Assembly (NCBI GenBank): GCA_948470475.1
Contig: OX419337.1
Coordinates: 39,920,755-39,984,754 of the forward strand
DNA length: 64,000 nucleotides
Direction: 5' to 3'
Source: Galaxea fascicularis
Lineage: Eukaryota; Cnidaria; Anthozoa; Scleractinia; Euphylliidae
Part shown: positions 49,201-61,200 of the stretch, piece after piece
Layout: each line of letters begins with the position of its first letter
Numbering within the stretch: position 1 is the first letter of the stretch
Notes under the pieces: model-generated
The model's database searches: none
What the model was told of the DNA's origin: nothing
Seen by the model: the letters and a program-made list of their open reading frames with translations, nothing else
Made by a program: the position numbers and the translations under genes

Positions 49201-52200
49201 CACTTTTTTATTTAGGCTTGAGTATATAGATACAAGTGAGTGCATGTTTACATTGATAATTTATTTCGCAATCTGATTTTGCAAGGAAGTTCTCACTAAA
49301 AACATTCACAGGAATCATTGTGTTTTTTGCAATGAAGAGCTCTTCTATGTCAGTTAAATTCCTACTAAAGTATATGGATAAGAAACGTATTGCTTACTGC
49401 TCCTGAACATCAGCTTGCAATCCTTTTACAGAAAGTTTTGTTTTGATGAGGCACTTGTCCTCTTCAGAAGGACTGAAGTGAAATGTGTGGGCCTACAAGA
49501 ACAAGTAGAAAAATAACCATAACAAAGATTAGCAACAATAAGCCAAGACCCAAAACTTACAATAAACTGATACAGAATTGCTGGTGGGGTTTGTGGGAGT
49601 GGTGAACCCACCTTACCGGACAGATGACGTCTGTCAATACATCAGCTGAACTACTTCAAAGACAAGCAGTACAGCGGTAACTATTCAGTTTATGTTTGGT
49701 GTATAGAATGTTTCACATCTGACACTGAAAGCTCTTCGATTTCCTTCTTTTTCTTTCTTGCACCATTTTGTTCTTCAAATAAAAGGAATTTAAAAATAAT
49801 TTATTTTACCAGAAAACTGGCAGTAACAGTAGCAATCGCACATTTATGTTTTTATGTTCACAAAGTGATCCCCTTTTTACCAATATTTGTTTCATTTTTC
49901 TTTTATTAAATTAAGTATCTCTTAAAGTATTGCCAGGCACGATATGTTCATACCTGGTTTTCATTTGGCAGGATAATACCCTCTGATGGCTGGATGCTCA
50001 GAAGTTTAACTTGAGGACCAGGAATCTTCCAGGAAAACCTGACCAATGAAGAACATTTTGTAAAAAATAAGGAATGATGCAATGTTGACAATAATTTTTT
50101 TAACTATAGGCAGGGATATGCTACATTAGCCAAGAATTACCCTTGTAGCCAGTCAATATGCTACTATTAACAGGGCAATAATTGGGTGTGGACAGATTGC
50201 TTTTATTGGTGCATGTAATTGGTGAGAATGCCTGATTCCCACCACAACATTTTGAGATTAGCCAGCCCTACCCCTGCTGTAGTTAGTTCTTTACTCTAAT
50301 GGTTATGTTTCCCTTTTAGACCAACATTTCCAGCTTTCAGTTTGAACTAGGTTAAGAGGAACTGCTTTAAAACCACCTTCAGTTGATCACACAGAGTATC
50401 ATTAAGTTATAATAAATATTATCTATCATACAATCAAGTGTCTCACCTCAAGGGTATCCTGGAAGTGTTCTTGATTTGAAATGATCTGGTTGATGCTGTA
50501 CCCAAACATGTAGGTTTGAAATACACTGTCCCCTGAGAGAAAAATCCATCAAGAATACTGATTTAAAAAATCCTTCAATCAAAAACACAGTTACCATCAC
50601 TAAATGAAAACTAACAGCAACTAAAACAAAAATAGACTATGGCAATTACCTGATTATTGAATTTAAGGCATGGAGTTTCTGCAGATCCTACAAGACTGAT
50701 CTCCTGTGCAAATAAGAGGTACAGGAACTCAGAGGCAATGAAAATGTGAAATCAAAACACACTCAATTGTGTAAAATATTCTATTGGGCAAAAACTTAAG
50801 TAAAAAGTCAAATAGTCCAAACCTGGGTAAACTTATCAGCATCATTAAGCCGGCACTTTGCAGTACACTTAAAGGTCTTGGCTTCTGAAGGTGTCATTTT
50901 AAAAATAATCAGCTGAAAGAAAAGAGAACTCTTAGCAATACTTCATCATTTAGAGATACAGTTAGCAGGGAGGTTAAACTTGACACTTGCAAGGAACAGA
51001 TACAGGAAAGAAGGAATTAAAACCAACCTGGTATTTGTCCATAATAAGTCCTGTTCTTGGTCTACATGTAAACTCACTGTAACAGAACAAGAATGAACAG
51101 ACAAATGACACAAAAAGTAAGGGTCACTACAACTATTATTATATAATGCATTAATATTTACATTATTTTTAAAGATTGCCCAGTCACTTACCCTAACAGA
51201 TCATCATCAAATGCGAAATGGATAGGATTATGACCAGTGTTACTAAGCAACAGAGTTTTGTATGACACTCCATCAACAGTTACAGCTGGGAAGACCTGTC
51301 AAACACACACAGGTTATTGCAAGAACTAATTTTTTGGTTTCTCCAGAAAATCTGAATGAAGAGGTTTGTAACAAATGGTTTTCTTACCAAATGGCTGGTA
51401 TCCCATTGACTTCTAGGAATAAAAGTCTCAGTCCCTAAGGTGAAAGTGTGTCCTGAAAAATATGAAAAACACATGCTTTACCTTTTTCAAGTTCAAAGAG
51501 ATGAAAATAAATTTAAATTAGCAGAATAAGAGAGACTGCATGTATGCATGATTGGAAATAAGTCAAATTAGGAAGATTATCATGGGGTACAAATGAATTG
51601 AAAGTAGCATTGATCTTGTCTCCTTCACCTCCACATTGAAGAGCACAGAGAGTAAGGAACATAGTTCCCAGTGCTGTAGTTTGTCTGCAAACATCTCATT
51701 GTGGGGTGATGGGTTGACTATCTGGCCCCACCTGCTCCCCCTTAATGTTCATGGAAACCATGTAAGAGACCCTGTGTGACCCTCCCAAGTGGGGAGGAGT
51801 GATAATGATTTGAAAGTAGGTTGTGGGTACATGGCCTTTGAAGAGTTCAAGGCACTGGCTTTTGTCTCCGAAATGTTTGAGGTTGTAGCAGAGTCATGTG
51901 ACACCAAAATTGCTAATTGTTCTTTATCATTATCAGGAGATAAGAAAGTTACGACTACAAACCTGTAGCATTCAGTGTAAGGCACCATGGTGGGCACAAA
52001 GTAGTGTCCTCAACAAGTCGATAATCTCTCATACTCTGTTACCAAAGATACCAACAATAATTTATTGCTTATTCTAATAATAACTAATGTCTTGTGAGTA
52101 TGCAGCAAACTGTCCGTCATAATATCTCACTGCAATAAGTACCCTTTAGGATAAAATTCACCAGTCACTGTAGAGAGCTGATTATCATGGATAGGCAACT

Positions 52201-55200
52201 GGGGTCAACATCATAAATGGATATAGACCGAAGATCGTCCCAGATCAGATATTCTATTGCACTGGGCTTCTGCCACCTTTAGTGAGGTTTCTTTTAGTGG
52301 AGCCATTTATAAATCTGGCTGCAGTTGTTTAAAAGACCATGTTGTTTTACCAAGTGGTTAAGTAACCATTCAAGAGATAAAAATTACTTGTAAACAAATA
52401 TTATTAATGTTTCACAACTAATACAGGTTTACACAACTGGGGTCTGACTGGTGAGAGTCAGTTTTGAGTAAGTTGCCTATTGGACACAGTTTTCCACTTT
52501 AATACCACCTTTCTATTTGGGAAACCTCAGATGGGTAGTGAGTGTCCTGTTTGAAACTAAATGTAAACTTACAGTTACAACAGATATGTAATGTTAGACA
52601 TCACTTTACACTTAATTACATTTTACCTTGTAAAATGCATAGCATTCTAGATCGGCACTGAAAAACTGATTTGCTGCATTCTAAAATTAAATGATGAATA
52701 ATAATAATTATTATTAAAGAATTTTTAAATGTGGCTAAATGCAATTTAGGCAAGGTTAAACTCAAGCCAATGCTGCCAGCGGTCTTGCTCATTTGTGCAA
52801 GTAATCTGCGGCTGGGCACCCATAGAATATGCAGGGATGGATTACATGTACTTGGCTTTAAGCAAACACTGTGGATCATCTTTGCCAATATTTGCCAATT
52901 CATTCAGCCATTGTGAATCTTTGCAGATTAATTCAGCCTTTGCTTAGTTCTTTGAGTGAATTTTTTTTTTTTGGATTTTGGTCCTGTTCCCTTGGTAAGT
53001 ATGGTACAGTCGAACCTTGATTATCCGGACCTCAATTATCCGGACTATTCGATCATCCGGACTTTTTTCTCTGGTCCCAATTTTTTCATGAATGTTAATT
53101 AGTTGTGATCTTGAAAACTCAAAGTCGCAAAAAGCCCAATAATCCTTTCAAAAGACTTTTGAAACAGCATATTATCCTGTGCGCTTTTCAAAACTGGCGA
53201 GTGCAACGAGACAAAGAAATATTCTAATGCGTTCAGCAGATATATATACATACAGGCTGTGTAGATTTCACAATTAAAATGTTTTCTTTGCTGTATACTT
53301 ATATTTTTTACATGTATATCTCATTAATATTCAAATTTTCGATTATCCGGACTCTTGATTATCTGGACTATTTACCAAGGTCCCGACGAGTCTGGATAAT
53401 CGAGGTTCAACTGTAAATGGTATTCCACTGAATTTTTCAGTGTGACAGTGCCTGTTGGCGGCTGCTCACTGGGGTGGTTCCCACTCACAGGGTTGCCATG
53501 GTTACCTCCCTGCTGCACCTGAATTGCTTAGGATCCAGCCAACCTCTATAGCACCAGCATCCAAGCTCATCAATCGTCGATGAGTTTAAACATAATAACA
53601 AAAAAAATACATGCCAAAGATAATATTGAGGATAACTAGCAACATACTGGTCTAAATGTCACTCTGAATGAAGCAGTTTTTAATGGCAGAATGTCACATT
53701 CCTCAGGAGAAACACAAAATACCCCTTTTGCATCTGTGCAATAAGAAGTATAAAAAACATACTTTTGTCAGTACACACACAAAGCCATGTTATTGCTACA
53801 ATGATCATGCATTTTTATTGTAGTAAAGGAAACAATAGTTATATAAAGATTGATAAATTGAAAGATTTGGCAACAAAAATGAACAAATGTTTAACAACTA
53901 CACACACTTTCTGACAAGAGTGCCAGGTGTCTTTACTGTGTTGCTAATAGAATCACAACAAAAGAGATGTGTTGACACTAACCTCAATCTTGGAGGCCAC
54001 AACAAGTTCTGTTTTGGTCATTTGAAAATTTGATTTTAAAAGGCTGCAGAGTATAATGTTGTTTAAACTTAATTTTGGTTTCAAATTCATTCTCACGCAC
54101 TAGTTTGATTTTTTATCTAGGGAAACCTTCAAATTTAAGGGGCTGAATTTTTTCTTACCCAAATATTTGATACAGGTCCTCGGCTTACCTTTCATCCACA
54201 TACAAGTAATTTTTCCTTTTGTGTGGTTTGTTATATTGACAGTCTGCAAAATAACAACACATTTAATAACAGAAATGCTCAGTTATAGCAACACATTGTA
54301 AATCTTAAAAGGTGTTTTTAATTAGTCTCTAGTGTGGCTTTTTGTGAATACAGTACCTTTTGTTCCACTGCTTTTGGGTCTGGTAACCTTCCAAAGTCAG
54401 CATGGTGAATATCTAAGCTGGCATGAGGAACACCTGCAGTCTGCATGGTGAGACAAAACATTCCATTTGACAACTTTAAATTAAAATGATTGATTACAAG
54501 TACTTTGTTGCCAAGAATTCCCTTTCAATGTCACTAGCTTTTCAAGCACTGTAATATAGTTTTAGCATCTAATTAAAGGCTTCCATCCACAGTTAATTTT
54601 TAAGTATAATTTGACAAAAAAGTTAGCCAACTATGGACCACCAATAAATAAATAATTATACTCATTGCTTGGGGTATTGCATCTAACCAGACAGTTAAGA
54701 TAAGATAAGATAAGATAGGATAAGATAGATAGATGGATAGATAGTTTATTAATAATCAATTTGCAACCAAAAGTTGAACTATGCAAGGTTCTGAGTTTGC
54801 CCAAATAGTTAAGACAAGCTGAATAAAATTTTTGGGTATCAGTGGCAAACAGTAGATGAAGAAAAGTGTTACAGATTTTTAAGAAAGCTAATAATTCAAA
54901 GACTCACCATTTCCCCTACTGATGCATGGCAAAAGAATTCTTCCATGGGTGAGAATTCTGACATGGAAGGAAGAACATTACCTGATGACAGGCTCTGTAA
55001 CAAAATATGGTAAGTTTATTATGCTATGAAACTAAGCATTTTGACAACCTATTAGGAGTAACAGTACTCCCTTTTGGATGTGTCATGGGAGTCAATGGAT
55101 TGTCCTCTGAGCATTTGCTGGTTTGCACTGGGAATTTCACTACAAATGCATAAAAATGAACACAAAAGATAACAAAGAGATATTTAGTACTTAAGATATG

Positions 55201-58200
55201 AATGAACTTATACACAAGCATGAAAATTATGTGCATTTTATAGCAATGCAAATTTTTGATCATCTGTTTCAGTGAAACTAATAAGAGCTGAATGGCTGAA
55301 AATGACATTTTGTGAATCACAATATTTAAAATACTTGCGGTTCTGTGACAAACCTCCAGTGCCATTAAAGCTCCATCCTCATCCAGCTGTAGTTTGTTTG
55401 CCTTGAGGTCCTCATTAAGTTGCTGATTAAGATAGTGCAAAATATAAATTAAGAATGAAGAGATTGCTCCCAATGTATTTTCCGTAGCACACAAAACATT
55501 GACACTTCATTAGACATCCTGCAGAAATTCCTCAGAGAAAAGCGTAACTTGACTTTGCAAACTAGGATATTAACAAAAATAGGAACCTTGGAGAGAAAAG
55601 GAGTAGGCAGATACATTTGCCTAGGGTATGCAGTGTCACAAAATAGGAAATTTGGATTTCAAAGAAAAGTACTGCAATTCAACTGAAAGAAAATACCACA
55701 ACACTTACCTCTGGTGAGATTTTTGAGAAACCACGCCTAACATGAGTGTGATAACGATCAAGGTGTATCTTCTGTAGGACAGCTGATCAATTCAAATAAA
55801 AAATGTTAAATTCTTCATGATTCATCTTGCTTCTAAAAAAACCCTTTTCAGTCGAACCTCGATTATCCGGACTCATTGGGGTCTCGGTAAATAGTCCGGA
55901 TAATCGAGAGTCCGGATGATCGAAAATATGAATATTAATGAGATATACATGTAAACAAAAGGTATACAGCAAAGAAAACATTTTAATGGTGAAATCTACA
56001 CAGCCTGTATGTATATATCTGCTGAACGCATTAGAATATTTCTTTGTCTCGTTGCATTTGTCTTGCGAATTTTGAAAAGCGCACAGGATAATACGCTGTT
56101 TCAACAGTCTTTTGAAAGGATTATTAGGCTTTTTGCAACTTTGAGTTTTCAAGATCACAACTAATTGATATTCATGAAAAAATTGGGACCAGAGAAAAAA
56201 GTCCGGATAATCAAATAGTCTGGATAATCGAGGTCCAGATAATCAAGGTTCGACTGTACCTGGTTTTACTTGCTCTGTATGACAAGTTCCAAACAGATCA
56301 ATGAAAAGAGGATCCTGAAAAAAAAAAAGACATCAACAAAGGATACATTGAATAATAACACCAGGGTCCTAGATAAACAAACTTAATTTACAAAACTAAT
56401 TAAAAAGGTTTTTATGAGGCCTTCACAAACAGTTGCATTCAAAATTTCTAACCACGTTCCTTGTAACCTACAACTATGCAAATTTGAAGAATTTCAAGAA
56501 CAATTCAAAGATGATAAAAGAACGTTTTCTTGCATTGTGATCATGCACGTGACTCCTTGTGGTCATTCAATAAAAGAAACAAAATCTAGACAGTCACACA
56601 GCTCTCTATGCTCTAGCAGTCAATTAAAGGACAATTACCTGATTTTGGACCAAACACGTTAGTCTCCTATAATAATTGATGGGCTTTGTTGGAGAAAAAC
56701 GGATAACAATAGTTTGGGATCCTTTTCCAGAAAGTAACCCACAGGCAGCTTCCAACTTGAAAACACTCTGACTGCAATCAATCATGAACTGAAAAAAAAA
56801 ACAGTAGACTGTACTTGATTTTAAGTCTGTTGCATTCAGTTCCACTTATATTTTAACAAGGTGAATATATACATGTAGGCATGTAAACTTCACTACTTAC
56901 AGTAATAACAGAGATGTTCTTACAATCAACCTAGAGCATTCAAAACTTGGTAGTTTACCTGAAAGGCAGCAGGGACTTCAGTATTGTTTAAAATCTTAAA
57001 ACTTTTGGCCACAAATTTCCCAGATTCAACAACTCCCATGTCTAGGTATTGACTGTCAAGAACAACATATGGTCCTGCAGAGAACATATTGCATAAAAAA
57101 GTTACAATTAGTAAAAGCAGGAAACAGTTACATAATATGAATTCAGTGCTAATTCTTCTTACTACTGGTCAATCTTCCTGCAATGATTACAAAGAGAAAA
57201 GCCAGGAGTAAGAAGAATTTGGCACCTGGCTCTAAATAAAACCAATCTGATATATGATTTTTCTGTACCCTATCCTGGGGGGGGGGGGGTCCCTTATAAG
57301 AGGCTAACGGGGATGTGCCGCTGGATGGGGTCGCATTTTCATGACTGGAGTGACTATAATGGGGTTACATTTTTTGTAGAGTTACTAGAATGGGGTCGCG
57401 CATTTTCGGGATTTCTGGGATAAGAAAATTCTGGCAAGCAGGGATTTAAAAGTAGGAAGATTCGCGGTTAAAAAATGGTTTGTGCTGTTGTTTTAATATT
57501 TAACAGTTGTCTCGCATTGACTTCTGTTTGTGAATCACAACTTAAACATTAACAACTTGCACAATAATGCAGAACCCCTGGGTCCAGAACAAAGTCCAAC
57601 AAATCATCCGTACTACAGTATTTATTTTCCAGCTATTCTGCGTTGTTATCGTCCATCGAAGTTAACACAACTTGGATCTTCTTTTGGATTAGTAAGCGTT
57701 TGTTCTCTTTTGCTCGCGACTTAATAGCTTTCAACGTTACAGTTGTACAGGTACCGATAAAACGGTCTTGCCAATATTTTTATTGGGAGTATGAATCTTC
57801 TGATCTGTAGGTTCTAAATAATTTGTTTTTAGCCATGTAAGAAACCATTATGACGTTCCCGTTAAAGAAGAATGTTTGCATTTCAACTATTTATGACGGT
57901 ACGTTTGTAAATACTAACGGTTAGCAAATATACCAGAATGTTTGTACTGTAGGTGAAAAGTAAAGTGTTCTACATTCAATTTAACAAACATGTCAATTCA
58001 TTTTAGGATGACCTACTTAAGGTAGAGGCATAAACAGAAAGTGACTAAGATGGGGTGTATAATTGGCCACAGAATAGACAATAATGGGGTAGGGGTTCTG
58101 AGAGGCCAGCAGCACATACCCTGCAAAAATTGACCCGAGTACACCCCTCCCCCCCCGACCCTATCTCACCCTAAACTGCTTGAAAACTAATGTACAAATA

Positions 58201-61200
58201 AGAATTTAGTGTCAAAACATCCATGGAAGCTCAACAATAGCACATGAGATCCCTTTAAAGGTCCTCCAGTAACTATAGCAAATGAAGACTGATCCTCGCA
58301 GTTTTGCACGCAATTACCGGTATATGTAATTGCATAAAGAAGCCTGAAAAAAATCAGGACTTCAACGGGGTTGATTTTATTTTATTTCCGCAGTTCATAT
58401 GATTCATTTCATTTACCTCACTCGCAGTAACTACAGCCTTCATAAGAATAAACAAATACACAGGATTGCCCCCAGACCAAGCTGGGGCAGACAGGCCCAT
58501 AGTTAACTAAACAGATCGACAAAGGAAATCTAAACTAATTGGCTATCTACAATTTAATTGCCATTAATAAATTTTCATTCAAATCAATCACCTTTGCCTA
58601 ATCCAGTACACTTAATGACTGAGCAGTTTGCAGCTCCAAGAGCTATAACTTCTAGATAGTCCACAGAGTGCTGGCCAGGATTTTGAGGAGTAAATGACAC
58701 CTGGGTGAAAACAAAGACAACTAACGTACAGTCAGCAAAAATTTTTCATATTATTTACTCTAAATATACTGTATTTACAGGACCTAGTTGGCTACTGATT
58801 TCCGAAGACAGGAGCAAAATCCAAAATTTGGTATCCCATGTTAGTCACATTTAACAACACTTCTCGCCCAAAACTAATTTTCTGAGGTTTGAAGCATTAC
58901 TATCCCATTTCCAAAACATGTGTCATGATGGCCATGATTCACAGACAGATGAGGCCTAAATTTCTGGGATTCACTGTATTCTTTTTGCTGGAAAAACCTA
59001 TTCAGTAAAACATGTACTACCTTGAGTTTCACAGTACTCTCTGCTGGAACAACACCATGATAATGTGAACTTGAGAACACTGTATCAATGTTAGTTGCAG
59101 ATGACGGCTGTAGCACTTGGAAAGGAGCGTTTACCTGACAATGGAAATGAAGTTAGCAATGTTTATCACCTAAACTTGTTATACATCTGTAGTACTGGAC
59201 ATACATACAATTTGTAAGAGAGGTGAATGTTATTTAAAATCACTTACAGGAGAGAAGTTGTGAAGTTCAATCCACTTGCTAACAGTGCTTTGAACTGGTA
59301 CCTCTCCAAAGTTTAACACTGCTTCATTGGAACATCCCACCTCTGAGGTTTTCTTAGACCCTGATGCACTAGCCACTAGGTGAGGAAATTTACCTAGGAA
59401 GTTTAAAACACAAGACTCATCACAAGTAAGATCTCAGGCCACTAATGGTTAAACTCAAAGAATGATCAAAAGCCTCCCCACCTTCCCCCACACAGCACAA
59501 CATTGATAGGTACATAAGATACTATATATTTTTGTTAAGCCATTTTCCAACTGCAAGTAAAATTCCCTTGACAGTGAGAGAAGTTGCAAAAGCATACATG
59601 CACCTTAGTTTAAGCAATAAAAACTGAGGGCTACATCCCACCCAAAAGATAGATAGATATATATATATACATACCTATTCCTTCAATCTTCACATGTTTT
59701 GTAAATGGAGTCTTTTGGCCAGCACTGTATGTACATACTGCAATAGTTTCATATACCAAAGCAGCCTGTCAGAGAAACCAGAGAAACGTTGCAATAAATA
59801 TGAGTGAAGAAAATTAAACACTTATTCATTGCTAGAGCCTGCAAGTTGTGGGTCTCGTGTTGTAGAAAACATGAATTTTCCAAGTTTTGCCATCACATCA
59901 AGATTTAGTTTATGCCCTGGCGTGCATTTCTCGAAACTCCCGAAACTTTTCGGGAGCATTTCGGGTGCCATAATTTCCTTCGTATCTTAAAAACGGAGAC
60001 ATTTCCAGGCATGAAATTTTGCAACAAATTTGTCCTTTCTCATCTTGAAATCATGGTAAAAGATCAACTTTTTAGAATAAGCGGATCACAATTTTACATA
60101 TGGCTTTTCAGGCCCGAAAAGTTTTCGGGATTTTTGAGAAACGGGTCCCTGGCTCCTGTGAGAATTTGTTGGTGACTTCACATCTAAACTGGATGAAAGG
60201 GTGACTTTGGAGTAGAGCATGGTGGAGACAATAACAAACAATAAAAGACTGTCTGAATATGAATGCATGGCTACAAAGTACATTTCAATTGCAGTTTCTA
60301 CTTTTCAAAGCAACCTTACCGTGGGGCAGAAGTTTGCTTTAATGATACAAGATGTCCTTGGAGCCATAGTTCCACTTTCAGGTACAACTGAGAAGGGCTC
60401 CAATACTTGCCACTGGAACTTGGTCACAAGTTCACTACAGAACAAGAAGGATTACATACAATGGATTATTGAAACACTGTACTTGTGAATTACATTAAAC
60501 TGCATATGTTATTAAAAAGTTATTTTTTTTGTACTTAGCTTTTGATAATAATATTTGTAAAATGCCAATCTGCTTTCAGCTATAATTTAGGCTATCTTTT
60601 TAGGGAACTGAAAGCCATCATCACCAACAAGTCCCATCATCCTGATGTCAAATAGAAAGCATACTATAGCCAAGGTATTGGCACATAATTACTGATGCTC
60701 CAGTCTCCCACAGTCAAATGGTTAGAACCACCTTAAAAATTCCATTTTTATTTTCATCAGCTTTTATTACAAGTGTTTTGCTGTTGATCTCTTCCTTCAA
60801 CCCAGAATTTCCAGGCCTTTTGGAGGTTAGTGAAGTATAGTCATTAAAACCAAACAGATATTTTGGTTAGCGAAAAAAAAAGCATGTAAATGTAATTTGT
60901 TTACCCACAGAACACCAAAGGGCTCAAGAGAACTGATGTTCAAAGGTGTCTGTGCATTCCAAATTGAATTGGAGTTTGGAAAGTTGATTTTTGAGGAGAG
61001 GGGAAAACTGGAGTCCCCAGAGAAAAACCTCTTGGAGCAGAGAAGAGAACCAACAACAAACTTAACCCACATATGGCATCAAAGCCAGGAATCGAACCCC
61101 AGCCAAATTGGTGGGAGATGAGTGCTCTCACCACTGTGCCATCCCTAAGACTACACAGCTTTTAGTGATTTTCGTGGTTAGTGGTAAAAGTATGGTGGTT

